NCBI RefSeq assembly: GCF_041915215.1
Contig: NZ_JAYSBV010000003.1
Direction: 5' to 3' (one strand)
Source of the DNA: Zoogloea sp021286885
Lineage (GTDB): Bacteria > Pseudomonadota > Gammaproteobacteria > Burkholderiales > Rhodocyclaceae
Length of the DNA: 64,000 bases
Of the stretch, positions 25,673 through 34,753 are shown one piece after another. A program made the translations under genes and the position numbers. Position 1 is the first letter of the stretch; each line of letters begins with the position of its first letter. The notes under the pieces are model-generated. The model saw only the letters and a program-made list of their open reading frames with translations. It had not been told where the DNA came from and ran no database searches.

Positions 25673-27082
25673 ATGCAAGCGCAAACGCTTTACGAAAAAC
25701 TCTGGTCGAGTCACGTGGTGCACGTCGAGGATGATGGCACCGCCCTGATCTACATCGACCGTCATCTGGTTCATGAAGTGACCAGCCCCCAGGCCTTTGA
25801 AGGTCTCAAGCTGGCCGGGCGCAAACCCTGGCGTGTCGATTCCATCGTGGCCACCGCTGACCACAACACCCCGACCGATCACTGGGACATGGGCATCCAG
25901 GATCCGGTTTCCCGCCAGCAGGTGGAAACCCTGGATAGCAACATCCGTGAAGTCGGTGCTCTCGCGTATTTCCCGTTCAAGGATCAGCGTCAGGGCATCG
26001 TGCACGTGATCGGGCCGGAAAACGGCGCGACCCTGCCGGGGATGACCGTCGTCTGTGGTGACTCCCACACCTCCACCCACGGCGCCTTCGCCTGTCTGGC
26101 CCACGGCATCGGCACCTCCGAGGTCGAGCACGTGATGGCCACCCAGTGCCTGCTCCAGAAAAAGTCCAAGACCATGCTGGTCCGCGTCGAAGGCCCCCTG
26201 GGCGCGGGCGTGACCGCCAAGGACGTGGTGCTCGCCATCATCGGCCGCATCGGTACTGCTGGCGGCACCGGCTACGCCATCGAGTTTGGCGGCAGCGCAA
26301 TCCGTTCCCTCTCCATGGAAGGTCGGATGACCGTTTGCAACATGGCCATTGAAGCCGGCGCCCGTGCCGGTCTGGTGGCGGTGGATGACAAGACCGTCGA
26401 ATACTTCAAGGGCCGTCCGTTTGCGCCCCGGGGCGAAACCTGGGATCGCGCCGTTGAATACTGGCGCACCCTGCACTCCGACGCCGGCGCCGTGTTCGAT
26501 GCCGTGGTGGAACTGAACGCTGCCGAGATCAAGCCGCAAGTCACCTGGGGCACCTCCCCCGAAATGGTGGTGGCCATTGACGGCACCGTGCCCGATCCCG
26601 ATCTCGAAAAGGATCCGGTCAAGCGTGAGGGCATGGCCCGGGCGCTCCAGTACATGGGTCTCACCCCCCGCACCCCCATCGCCAGCGTGCCGGTGGACAA
26701 GGTGTTCATCGGTTCCTGCACCAACTCCCGCATCGAAGACCTGCGTGCTGCGGCAGCGGTCGCCCGGGGTCGCCAGAAAGCCGCCAGCGTCAAGCAGGCC
26801 TTGGTGGTACCGGGTTCCGGTCTGGTCAAGGCCCAGGCCGAGGCCGAAGGTCTGGACAAGATCTTCATCGCGGCGGGTTTTGAGTGGCGCGAACCGGGCT
26901 GCTCCATGTGCCTGGCCATGAACGCCGACCGGCTGGAGCCGGGCGAGCGTTGTGCCTCCACCTCCAACCGCAACTTCGAAGGCCGTCAGGGCGCCGGTGG
27001 GCGTACCCACCTGGTGAGCCCCGCCATGGCCGCCGCCGCCGCCATTGCTGGCCGGTTTGCCGACGTGCGCGAGCTGGGCTGA
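25673..27082 (+). CDS. leuC: 3-isopropylmalate dehydratase large subunit, 469 aa
   Basis: The aconitase-type [4Fe-4S] cysteines are seen in VVCGDSHTSTHGAF, FIGSCTNSR and EPGCSMC. The length is usual. It isomerises 2- to 3-isopropylmalate with LeuD in leucine synthesis. It begins the operon leuC-entericidin-leuD and is followed by leuB. A start at ATG 25673 follows a TTTCTTTCGCCC stretch without a strong ribosome site. Confidence 0.97.
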   Translation: MQAQTLYEKLWSSHVVHVEDDGTALIYIDRHLVHEVTSPQAFEGLKLAGRKPWRVDSIVATADHNTPTDHWDMGIQDPVSRQQVETLDSNIREVGALAYFPFKDQRQGIVHVIGPENGATLPGMTVVCGDSHTSTHGAFACLAHGIGTSEVEHVMATQCLLQKKSKTMLVRVEGPLGAGVTAKDVVLAIIGRIGTAGGTGYAIEFGGSAIRSLSMEGRMTVCNMAIEAGARAGLVAVDDKTVEYFKGRPFAPRGETWDRAVEYWRTLHSDAGAVFDAVVELNAAEIKPQVTWGTSPEMVVAIDGTVPDPDLEKDPVKREGMARALQYMGLTPRTPIASVPVDKVFIGSCTNSRIEDLRAAAAVARGRQKAASVKQALVVPGSGLVKAQAEAEGLDKIFIAAGFEWREPGCSMCLAMNADRLEPGERCASTSNRNFEGRQGAGGRTHLVSPAMAAAAAIAGRFADVRELG

Positions 27083-27098
27083 AACCCGGAGAGCCTCC

Positions 27099-27227
27099 AT
27101 GCGTAAGTTCATCACCCTGCTGACCTGCTGTGGCATGGCGGCCCTGGTTCTGGGCTGCAACACCATTCACGGCATTGGCAGGGATCTTGAAAGGGGTGGC
27201 GAAGCCATCCAGAAGGCAGCGAAATGA
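27099..27227 (+). CDS. Entericidin-like lipoprotein, 42 aa
   Basis: A 42-residue peptide, starting at ATG 27099 behind GGAGAGCCTCC, has a signal with a lipobox (ALVLGC, C20) and a short amphipathic tail GRDLERGGEAIQKAAK, the pattern of the EcnA/EcnB entericidin family of small cell-envelope lipoproteins. The stop overlaps the leuD start (ATGA), so it is translationally coupled inside the leu operon. A minor lipoprotein or stress peptide role is known for the family; why it lies here is unknown. Confidence 0.85.
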   Translation: MRKFITLLTCCGMAALVLGCNTIHGIGRDLERGGEAIQKAAK

Positions 27228-27862
27228 AACCCTTCATCAAACTCGACGGTCTTGTGGCTCCGATGGATCGGGCCAATGTGGACACCGACGCGATCATCCC
27301 CAAGCAGTTCCTGAAGTCCATCAAGCGTAGCGGCTTCGGCCCCAACCTGTTCGACGAATGGCGTTACCTGGACATCGGCCAGCCCGGCCAGGACTCCACC
27401 AACCGCCCGCGCAATCCCGATTTCGTGCTCAACCAGGCGCGCTATCAGGGAGCCCAGGTGCTGCTCACCCGCGACAACTTCGGCTGCGGCAGCTCCCGCG
27501 AGCACGCCCCGTGGGCGCTGGAAGATTTCGGTTTCCGGGTGCTGATCGGCACCACCTTTGCCGACATCTTCTTCAACAACTGCTTCAAGAACGGCCTGCT
27601 GCCCATCAAGCTGCCCGCCGCCGAAGTGGATGCCCTGTTCGCCCTGTGCCACCTCACCCCGGGTTACCGGCTGGTGGTGGATCTGGAAAACCAGATCGTG
27701 ACCCGCCCGGACGGCCACGTGATCCCCTTCAGCGTGGACCCGTTCCGGCGTGAATGCCTGCTCAATGGCTGGGACGACATCGGCCTGACCCTGCGCCACG
27801 CCGACAAGATCCGCGACTTCGAAGCCCGTCGTCGCATCGAGCAGCCCTGGCTGTTCGCCTGA
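27224..27862 (+). CDS. leuD: 3-isopropylmalate dehydratase small subunit, 212 aa
   Basis: MDRANVDTDAIIPKQFLKSIKRSGFG and FGCGSSREHAPWAL are the swivel-domain signatures of LeuD. It starts at ATG 27224, overlapping the entericidin-like stop by four bases. It forms the active heterodimer with LeuC. Confidence 0.97.
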   Translation: MKPFIKLDGLVAPMDRANVDTDAIIPKQFLKSIKRSGFGPNLFDEWRYLDIGQPGQDSTNRPRNPDFVLNQARYQGAQVLLTRDNFGCGSSREHAPWALEDFGFRVLIGTTFADIFFNNCFKNGLLPIKLPAAEVDALFALCHLTPGYRLVVDLENQIVTRPDGHVIPFSVDPFRRECLLNGWDDIGLTLRHADKIRDFEARRRIEQPWLFA

Positions 27863-27896
27863 GCGTTCTGCGCGCATAGCGGATCGTTGATTGCGG

Positions 27897-27916
27897 AGCC
27901 GGTCTTCGGGCCGGCT
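27897..27916 (+). terminator. Hairpin between leuD and leuB
   Basis: AGCCGGTC and GGCCGGCT form an 8-bp stem closed by a UUCG tetraloop. There is no U run after it, so it may be an mRNA stability or processing element, not a terminator; leuB begins 34 bases later. Confidence 0.45.
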
Positions 27917-27950
27917 GCCTTGCCAACCTACAAAAGATAGAAAAAACACC

Positions 27951-29012
27951 ATGAAGATTTGTGTTCTGCCCGGTGATGGCATCGGTCCCGAGATCACTGC
28001 TGAAGCCATGCGGGTTCTGGAAGCCCTGCGTGGTGACGATTTCGCCTTCGAGGCTGAAGAAGCCCTGATTGGCGGCTGTGCAGTGGATGCCACCGGCACC
28101 CCCTTCCCTGAAGCGACCCGCAAGCTGGCCCTGGAAGCCGACGCCGTGCTGCTGGGCGCCGTGGGTGGCCCCAAGTGGGACAATCTGCCCCGCGAGCAAC
28201 GCCCCGAGCGTGGCCTGCTGGCCATCCGCAAGGAGCTGAACCTGTTCGGCAATCTGCGTCCGGCGATTCTGTATCCCGAGCTGGCCAACGCTTCCACCCT
28301 CAAGCCCGAAGTGGTGGCGGGCCTCGACATCCTGATCGTGCGCGAGCTGACCGGCGATATTTACTTCGGCCAGCCCCGGGGGGTGAGTGAAGAAAACGGC
28401 GAACGCGTCGGTTTCAACACCATGGTGTACTCCGAATCCGAAATCCGCCGCATCGGCCGTGTGGCCTTCGAAGCCGCCCGCAAGCGTGGCAAGAAGCTGT
28501 GCTCCGTCGACAAGATGAACGTGCTCGAATGCACCCAGCTGTGGCGCGATGTGATGATCGAGCTGTCTGCCGAGTACCCGGACGTGGAGCTCTCCCACAT
28601 GCTGGTGGATAACGCCGCCATGCAGCTGGTGCGGGCCCCCAAGCAGTTCGACGTGATGGTGACCGGCAACATGTTCGGCGACATCCTCTCCGACGAAGCC
28701 TCCATGCTCACCGGCTCCATCGGCATGCTGCCCTCGGCCTCCCTGGACGAGAACAACAAGGGCCTGTACGAGCCCAGTCACGGCTCCGCACCGGACATCG
28801 CTGGCAAGGGCGTGGCCAACCCCCTCGCCACCATCCTGTCTGCCGCCATGATGCTGCGCTACACCTTCGGCCTGGAGGCCCAAGCGGTGCGCATCGAGAA
28901 CGCCGTCAAGAAGGTGCTGGCCCAGGGCTACCGCACCGGCGACATCTACGAGCCGGGCACCCGGCGCGTGGGCACCCGTGAAATGGGTGACGCGGTCATC
29001 GCAGCGCTCTGA
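27951..29012 (+). CDS. leuB: 3-isopropylmalate dehydrogenase, 353 aa
   Basis: It begins MKICVLPGDGIGPEI and carries the NAD-dependent decarboxylating dehydrogenase pattern (NLFGNLRPAILYPEL, TGNMFGDILSDEASMLTGSIGMLPSASL). It oxidises 3-isopropylmalate to 2-oxoisocaproate. The start at 27951 is chosen because an upstream in-frame start gives an unrelated extension. Confidence 0.97.
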   Translation: MKICVLPGDGIGPEITAEAMRVLEALRGDDFAFEAEEALIGGCAVDATGTPFPEATRKLALEADAVLLGAVGGPKWDNLPREQRPERGLLAIRKELNLFGNLRPAILYPELANASTLKPEVVAGLDILIVRELTGDIYFGQPRGVSEENGERVGFNTMVYSESEIRRIGRVAFEAARKRGKKLCSVDKMNVLECTQLWRDVMIELSAEYPDVELSHMLVDNAAMQLVRAPKQFDVMVTGNMFGDILSDEASMLTGSIGMLPSASLDENNKGLYEPSHGSAPDIAGKGVANPLATILSAAMMLRYTFGLEAQAVRIENAVKKVLAQGYRTGDIYEPGTRRVGTREMGDAVIAAL

Positions 29013-29027
29013 TCTGCGTTAAGCAGA

Positions 29028-29075
29028 ATTCGGACACGCATTCGGACGCACATTCGGATACGCTTCGGACACGAA
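29028..29075 (+). repeat. 12-bp tandem repeat between leuB and asd
   Basis: Nearly identical units ATTCGGACACGC (29028), ATTCGGACGCAC (29040), ATTCGGATACGC (29052) and a shortened TTCGGACACGA (29064) follow each other with 12-base period. They lie 15 bases after the leuB stop. Confidence 0.85.
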
Positions 29076-29102
29076 TCGTCCGCATCTTCAGCCCGATACT
29101 GT

Positions 29103-29140
29103 GGCACCTTCATCGGTGCCTTCAGTTCGGGCTGAAGGTG
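29103..29140 (+). promoter_or_regulatory. asd leader with competing hairpins
   Basis: GGCACC (29103-29108) can pair with GGTGCC (29115-29120), and CCTTCAG (29119-29125) with CTGAAGG (29132-29138). Alternatively CACCTTCA (29105-29112) pairs perfectly with TGAAGGTG (29133-29140). Only one of these folds can form at a time. No terminator run is attached, so the meaning is uncertain. Confidence 0.45.
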
Positions 29141-29178
29141 TCGAAATCAATATCAGTTTCATAAAGTCAGGGATCAAA

Positions 29179-30303
29179 ATGAAGAAAGTAGGTCTGGTAG
29201 GCTGGCGTGGCATGGTCGGCTCCGTGCTGATGCAACGCATGCGCGAAGAAAACGATTTCGCACTGATCGAGCCCGTGTTCTTCACCACCTCCAACCCCGG
29301 TGGTGCAGCGCCCAACTTCGGCAAGGAAGCTCCTGCCCTGAAGGACGCCAAGAACATCGATGAGCTGAAGGCCATGGATATCGTCATCACCTGTCAAGGT
29401 GGCGACTACACCAACGAGGTCTACCCGAAGCTGCGCGCCGCTGGCTGGAACGGCCACTGGATCGATGCCGCCTCCTCGCTGCGCATGGATCCGAAGGCCG
29501 TCATCATCCTCGATCCGGTCAACCTGAACGTGATCAAGGATTCCCTGGTCAAGGGCGGTCGTGACTGGATCGGCGGCAACTGCACCGTGTCCCTGATGCT
29601 GATGGCCCTGGGCGGCCTGTTCCAGCGGGATCTGGTCGAGTGGGCCACCTCCATGACCTACCAGGCTGCTTCCGGTGCTGGCGCTCAAAACATGCGTGAG
29701 CTGCTGACCCAGATGGGTGGCCTCAACGCCGCCGTCAAGGATCTGCTGGCCGACCCCGCTTCCGCCATTCTGGACATCGACCGTCAGGTCGCTGCCACCA
29801 TGCGCTCCGAAGACTTCCCCACCTCCAACTTCGGCGTGCCCCTGGCCGGCTCCCTGATCCCCTGGATCGACAAGGATCTGGGCAACGGTCAGTCTAAGGA
29901 AGAGTGGAAGGGTGGCGTTGAAACCAACAAGATCCTCGGTCGCGGCGAAGGCTTCGGCACCCCCGTGGTGCCCATCGACGGCCTCTGCGTGCGTATCGGC
30001 GCCATGCGCTGCCACAGCCAGGCCCTGACCCTGAAGCTGAAGAAGGACATCCCCCTGGACGAAATCAACGGCATGCTGGCCAGCGCCAATGATTGGGTCA
30101 AAGTGGTGCCCAACCAGCGTGAAGTCAGCATGAAGGAACTCACCCCGACCGCCGTGACCGGCACCCTGACCGTTCCGGTGGGCCGTCTGCGCAAGCTGGC
30201 CATGGGTGGCGAGTACCTGTCCGCGTTCACCGTGGGCGATCAGCTGCTGTGGGGGGCCGCCGAGCCCCTGCGCCGCATGCTGCGCATCTTGCTGGAAGAC
30301 TAA
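29179..30303 (+). CDS. asd: Aspartate-semialdehyde dehydrogenase, 374 aa
   Basis: MKKVGLVGWRGMVGSVLMQRM gives the dinucleotide fold and the catalytic cysteine is C135 in GGNCTVSLMLMALGG, the same number as in the E. coli enzyme. It makes aspartate semialdehyde for lysine, threonine, methionine and diaminopimelate. The start has AGGGATCAAA upstream. A strong terminator follows. Confidence 0.97.
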   Translation: MKKVGLVGWRGMVGSVLMQRMREENDFALIEPVFFTTSNPGGAAPNFGKEAPALKDAKNIDELKAMDIVITCQGGDYTNEVYPKLRAAGWNGHWIDAASSLRMDPKAVIILDPVNLNVIKDSLVKGGRDWIGGNCTVSLMLMALGGLFQRDLVEWATSMTYQAASGAGAQNMRELLTQMGGLNAAVKDLLADPASAILDIDRQVAATMRSEDFPTSNFGVPLAGSLIPWIDKDLGNGQSKEEWKGGVETNKILGRGEGFGTPVVPIDGLCVRIGAMRCHSQALTLKLKKDIPLDEINGMLASANDWVKVVPNQREVSMKELTPTAVTGTLTVPVGRLRKLAMGGEYLSAFTVGDQLLWGAAEPLRRMLRILLED

Positions 30304-30311
30304 TCCGGCAC

Positions 30312-30338
30312 AAAAAGGCGGCTCCGGCCGCCTTTTTT
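30312..30338 (+). terminator. Intrinsic terminator after asd
   Basis: AAAAAGGCGGC (30312-30322) pairs over 11 bp with GCCGCCTTTTT (30327-30337), with a four-base loop and a T run. Confidence 0.95.
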
Positions 30339-30453
30339 GTGTATGAACATGGGTTTTCCTTGCAAGATTTGTGCATCAATGACTGCTTTAACTTGCCTCG
30401 TACTACCCATGATGTTATGTTCATCCCCAATCAAATTTCCATAATCAGCCTTC

Positions 30454-33324
30454 GTGCGTAAGACTCTCGTGAATTGTCGGCTAAAACTGAGCCTGCTGGC
30501 CGCGTCTGTCAGCGCCCTGTCGATGGGGGCGGATGCGGCAGGGTTGGGACGCATCACCGTATTGAGTGGACTTGGCCAGCCCCTGCGGGCTGAAGTAGAA
30601 ATTGCTGCCGGGTCCGATGAAATCCAGAGCCTCACGGCGCGCCTGGCGTCTCCTGACGCCTTCCGCCAGGCCGGCATTGATTACTCGCCTTCGGTCACGG
30701 GTCTGCGCATGACCGTTGAACGGCGCGGAAACGGCGCCGTGGTCAAGCTTTCGAGCGACAAGCCGATCAACGAGCCCTTCGTTGACATGCTGGTGGAGCT
30801 GAACTGGTCCTCCGGTCGCCTGATCCGCGAATATACCTTCCTGCTCGATCCCCCCGATGCATCGGCGCCGCGCAGCATTCCGGCCCCCATCGTGGCGCCG
30901 CCGGATGCCCAGATCAATGCGGCGGCCCGTCGTGGCGAGGCTGCATTGCGCAGGGCTGAGGCTCGGGAGTCCCGCACCCAGGCGGTCGCCGCTGCTCCGG
31001 CGGCCGGCGACAAGACCTACACCGTCCAGCAGGGTGACACTCTGCATCGGATTGCCACGGCCAATCGCCCTGAGGGTGTATCTGTTGAACAGATGCTCCA
31101 GGCGCTTTACCACGGCAATCGTTCGGCCTTTGAGGGGGGCGACATCAACCGCCTCAAGACCGGCAAGATCCTCCAGATCCCCGATGCTGATGCGTTCGGA
31201 AAATCGGCGGGTGCCCGGCCCCAGGTCGCGGCCCAGTCTTCCGACTTCTCCCGCTATCGCAACAAGCTCGCCGAACAGGCGGCAGCTGCGCCGGCCAAAG
31301 AGTCTGCCGGGCGTCAGGGCGGTGGTGGCAAGATCGGTGCGAAGGTTGAAGACCGGGCGCCTGCTGCTGGCGCCGGTGCCGACCAGGTCAAGGTTTCCCG
31401 TAGCGAAGAAGGTCAGGCTGGTGGCTCCGGTGGTGGCAAGGGTGGCGCCCGAGTGCGTGCCCTCGAAGAGGATTTGCTCGCCCGCGACAAGGCCCTCAAG
31501 GAAGCCAACGAGCGCCTCGCCGAACTCGAAAAGAACATCAAAGACCTGCAAAAGCTGGTCGAGATGAAAAACCAGATGCTGGCCCAGGCCGGCGCCAAGC
31601 CCGGGGCAACGCCGCCCCCGGCGCCAGTGCCTGCTGCGCCCGCTAAGCCGGAACCCGTTGCCGAGAAGCCGCCTGTGGCTGCTCCGGCGGCAGAAAAACC
31701 GGCAGAAAAGCCCGCCGACAAACCCGCTGAAAAGCCTGCCGAAGCGGCCCCGGCCCCTGAAGTCAAGCCTGAGCCCAAACCCGAGGTCAAGCCCGCACCG
31801 GCGCCTGTGGCCAAGCCTGTGCCCCAGGTGATCAAGCCGGTTGAGAATGCCGACGAAGGCGGTCTGGATTCTTCCCTGTTGCTGGGGGGCGGGGGCATTC
31901 TGGCTCTGCTGCTGGGCTGGGGTGGTTACAAGGTCTACCAGCGTCGCAAGATTCAAGGTGCGCCCACCACCACGCCCGTCATGTCCGAATTTGGGGATGG
32001 CGCGAGTTCAGTGTTCGGCAGTGCCGGTGGCCAGAGCGTGGACACCGGTAGCAGCAGCATCATGCAGACCGACTTCAGCCAGTCCGGGCTGTCTTCCATC
32101 GATACCGATGAAGGTGTCGATCCGGTGGCCGAGGCTGATGTTTATATGGCCTATGGCCGGGATGCCCAGGCCGAAGAGATTCTGCTGGATGCGCTCAAGA
32201 CCGATCCGAATCGGAGTGGCGTGCATCTCAAGCTGCTGGAAATTTACGCCCAGCGCGGTAGCAAGAAGCAGTTTGAAACCACGGCAACCGAGCTGTATTC
32301 CCTGACGGGCGGCAACGGCCCCGATTGGGAAAAGGCCGCCGCCATTGGTCGCAAGGTCGATCCGGATAGCCCCCTGTATCGCATCCCTGCCCAGGACAGC
32401 CCGGCAGCGCCCCCGCTGTCTACGGCCCCCCTGAGCTCCATGATGCCGCCGGCCACCGAGCCGCCGCCGGGCAATCTGATGGATCCCCTGGAGACGCCTT
32501 CCGAGCTCAAGGACACCTGGGCCTTGCCGGGTGAGCTGAATCAGTTTGCGGATGCTGAAGATATTGGTAACGCCGTGCTCGCAGGTGCTACGGCGCCGGT
32601 CAAGAACACGCCGGATACCGCCAGCCTCGATTTCGACCTGGATCTGAGTTCCGAGCTCGCTCCGGCTCCTGCCGCGCCGGTCAGCGCAGCTCCTGCGGCC
32701 GAGCCCCCGGGCGCAGTGCCTGATCTGGACTTTGATTTCGGCTTTGACCTGCCGGCCGACGGTGGCGCCAAGCCTGCAGGTTCCGGGCTGGAGGCCACCT
32801 CCACCCAGACCCCGCATCTGTCCGACAATCTGTCTTTGCCTGAAGCGAGCGACCTGGACTTCGATCTCAAGTCCGAGTTTGAAAGCGCAGCTCCGGCTGT
32901 AAATCCCTTGGATGCAGCCCTGGCAGATCTGACCAAGACCATGGCAGATCCCCGCTCGGAGCCGGCTTCCATCGATCTGGAGCGCACCAGCTTTGATAGC
33001 AGTCTGCTCGATTTCGACTTCCATGCCGGGGATGCGCCTGGTGCGCCCTCCAGCGCCCTGGATGAAATCAATCTCGATCTGGGGCATGCCGCGGCTGAGA
33101 CTGAGCTCCCTGATCTGGGCTTGGATGCGCCTGCTGCGGCCGCAAGTGGTGGCGAACTCGATCCCGAGTTGCTCCAGGAAATCGCCACCAAGCTTGAGCT
33201 GGCCCGCGCCTATGAAGAAATGGGCGATACCGAAGGGGCGCGTGAGCTGGTCGAAGAAGTTCTGAAGGAAGGTTCTGCAGCCCAGAAGGAAGAAGCCCGA
33301 GGTCTGTTGGCGCGCCTGTCCTGA
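30454..33324 (+). CDS. fimV: FimV/HubP-type polar inner-membrane protein, 956 aa
   Basis: A signal-like N-terminus (LSLLAASVSALSMGADAAG) is followed by the FimV N-terminal domain (LGRITVLSGLGQPLRAEVEI), a LysM domain near 188-240 (YTVQQGDTLHRIATAN), a coiled coil (DKALKEANERLAELEKNIKDLQKLVE), a Pro/Ala/Lys/Glu-rich linker, one membrane helix (GGGGILALLLGWGGYKVYQRRK) and a long acidic cytoplasmic region ending in the FimV C-terminal TPR (LELARAYEEMGDTEGARELVEEV). FimV organises the cell pole, type IV pili and motility. The start is GTG 30454 without a strong ribosome site. truA and others follow. Confidence 0.93.
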   Translation: MRKTLVNCRLKLSLLAASVSALSMGADAAGLGRITVLSGLGQPLRAEVEIAAGSDEIQSLTARLASPDAFRQAGIDYSPSVTGLRMTVERRGNGAVVKLSSDKPINEPFVDMLVELNWSSGRLIREYTFLLDPPDASAPRSIPAPIVAPPDAQINAAARRGEAALRRAEARESRTQAVAAAPAAGDKTYTVQQGDTLHRIATANRPEGVSVEQMLQALYHGNRSAFEGGDINRLKTGKILQIPDADAFGKSAGARPQVAAQSSDFSRYRNKLAEQAAAAPAKESAGRQGGGGKIGAKVEDRAPAAGAGADQVKVSRSEEGQAGGSGGGKGGARVRALEEDLLARDKALKEANERLAELEKNIKDLQKLVEMKNQMLAQAGAKPGATPPPAPVPAAPAKPEPVAEKPPVAAPAAEKPAEKPADKPAEKPAEAAPAPEVKPEPKPEVKPAPAPVAKPVPQVIKPVENADEGGLDSSLLLGGGGILALLLGWGGYKVYQRRKIQGAPTTTPVMSEFGDGASSVFGSAGGQSVDTGSSSIMQTDFSQSGLSSIDTDEGVDPVAEADVYMAYGRDAQAEEILLDALKTDPNRSGVHLKLLEIYAQRGSKKQFETTATELYSLTGGNGPDWEKAAAIGRKVDPDSPLYRIPAQDSPAAPPLSTAPLSSMMPPATEPPPGNLMDPLETPSELKDTWALPGELNQFADAEDIGNAVLAGATAPVKNTPDTASLDFDLDLSSELAPAPAAPVSAAPAAEPPGAVPDLDFDFGFDLPADGGAKPAGSGLEATSTQTPHLSDNLSLPEASDLDFDLKSEFESAAPAVNPLDAALADLTKTMADPRSEPASIDLERTSFDSSLLDFDFHAGDAPGAPSSALDEINLDLGHAAAETELPDLGLDAPAAAASGGELDPELLQEIATKLELARAYEEMGDTEGARELVEEVLKEGSAAQKEEARGLLARLS

Positions 33325-33341
33325 TACAGGACGGTACGCTG

Positions 33342-33944
33342 GTGAAAACCTGGCATCCGGCAAGCGTTCTGCTTGCCTGGGCATCTCTGATGATCCTGGC
33401 ACAACTAGCCCGGGGCCCCTGGTGTGGGGGCCTCGGGCTTGTGCTTCTGGGGTGCATGCTGGCATGGGCCCCAGCCCGGGGGCGGCGCTTGCTGCGCCGG
33501 GTGCGGGTGCTGCTTGTGGTGCTATTCGTGCTGTTTGTTTTTTTTACGCCAGGTGAAGCGCTGCTTCCGTGGCTGGGTAGCCTGGGGCCCACCCGCGAAG
33601 GTCTGGAGCTGGCGGCCCTGCACGGGATGCGTCTGGTGATGGCGGTTTCTCTGGTGGCCCTGCTGCTGGAGCATTGTTCCGAGACCCGGTTGGTGCGCGG
33701 TTTGGTGGCACTGGCGCGACCCTTGGCGCCGCTGGGTTTGTCGCCCGAGCGTCTGGGGGTTCGGATGCTGCTGGTGTTGCGCTATGTGGAGACGCCTCCG
33801 CCGGGAGGGTGGCGCCAGTTGCTCACCGAGCACGATCATTTTCCGGATCTGCAATTGGTATTGGACAAGGCCCCCTGGGGTCTGCACGACTTTGTTTTGA
33901 TGGCACTGGCCCTGCTGGGGCTGGGTCTGGGATTGATAGTATGA
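33342..33944 (+). CDS. CbiQ/EcfT-like membrane protein, 200 aa
   Basis: At least four membrane helices (for example LLVVLFVLFVFFTPGEALLPWLG and MRLVMAVSLVALLLEH) are seen with Arg-rich loops (ARGRRLLRRVR, ARPLAPLGLSPERLG). The pattern resembles the energy-coupling factor T subunit (CbiQ/EcfT), but no ATPase or substrate component is adjacent. It begins at GTG 33342 and overlaps truA by four bases, which ties it to the biosynthetic operon. The name is tentative. Confidence 0.6.
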   Translation: MKTWHPASVLLAWASLMILAQLARGPWCGGLGLVLLGCMLAWAPARGRRLLRRVRVLLVVLFVLFVFFTPGEALLPWLGSLGPTREGLELAALHGMRLVMAVSLVALLLEHCSETRLVRGLVALARPLAPLGLSPERLGVRMLLVLRYVETPPPGGWRQLLTEHDHFPDLQLVLDKAPWGLHDFVLMALALLGLGLGLIV

Positions 33945-34738
33945 GAATCGCCCTTGGCGTTGAGTATTTTGGCGGGGCGTTTGAAGGCTGGCAGATCCAG
34001 CCCCACGGGCGAACGGTGCAGGACGCGCTCCAGGCCGCCCTCACAGTGATCGCCCAGGCGCCGGTGGAAGTGGTCTGTGCTGGCCGTACCGATACGGGTG
34101 TCCATGCCACTTCGCAGGTGGTGCATTTTGACACCACGGCCCGGCGCCCCCTGGAGGCTTGGGTGCGGGGCGTTAACAGCCATCTGCCGGCTTCTGTCAG
34201 TGTGACCTGGGCGGTGGAGGTCGATGAAGATTTTCATGCCCGTTTCAGCGCGGTGGCGCGCCATTATCGCTACGTGCTCCTGAATCGTCGTATCCGACCG
34301 GCGATTCAGGCGGGGCGCGTAGGCTGGACCCACGGCACCCTGGACGCCGAGCGCATGGAACGGGCGGCCCGGGTGCTGATTGGTGAACATGATTTCACGT
34401 CCTTCCGGGCAGCCGGGTGCCAGGCCCATTCTCCGGTGCGCACCATGTACGGGGCGGCGGTGCAGCGGCAAGGGGATTACCTGCTGTTTGACTTCCATGC
34501 GAATGCCTTTTTGCATCACATGATTCGCAATCTGGTGGGAGCGCTCATTCAGGTAGGCAAGGGCCGGGAGCCCGAAGACTGGCTCACCCACCTGCTGGCG
34601 GTGAAAGACCGACGCCAGGCTGCGCCTACCTTTGCGCCGGATGGGCTGTATTTGTGTGGGGTGGATTACCCTGCAGAAAAATGGCCCCTGCCGGATGGGG
34701 GGCGTATCATCGCGCTGCCCCAATTGCCCCTGATCTGA
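33941..34738 (+). CDS. truA: tRNA pseudouridine(38-40) synthase, 265 aa
   Basis: The catalytic aspartate is D51 in GRTDTGVHA, and the segments FHARFSAVARHYRYV and AFLHHMIRNLVG are typical of TruA. It modifies positions 38-40 in the anticodon arm of tRNAs. It starts with an ATGA overlap on the gene before and is followed by trpF after 15 bases. Confidence 0.97.
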   Translation: MRIALGVEYFGGAFEGWQIQPHGRTVQDALQAALTVIAQAPVEVVCAGRTDTGVHATSQVVHFDTTARRPLEAWVRGVNSHLPASVSVTWAVEVDEDFHARFSAVARHYRYVLLNRRIRPAIQAGRVGWTHGTLDAERMERAARVLIGEHDFTSFRAAGCQAHSPVRTMYGAAVQRQGDYLLFDFHANAFLHHMIRNLVGALIQVGKGREPEDWLTHLLAVKDRRQAAPTFAPDGLYLCGVDYPAEKWPLPDGGRIIALPQLPLI

Positions 34739-34753
34739 ACATCGGAGTACCTC

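Noticed and set aside
29013..29178. Lysine riboswitch upstream of asd
   Set aside because: The region is too short and lacks the five-helix junction and the terminator expected of a lysine riboswitch.
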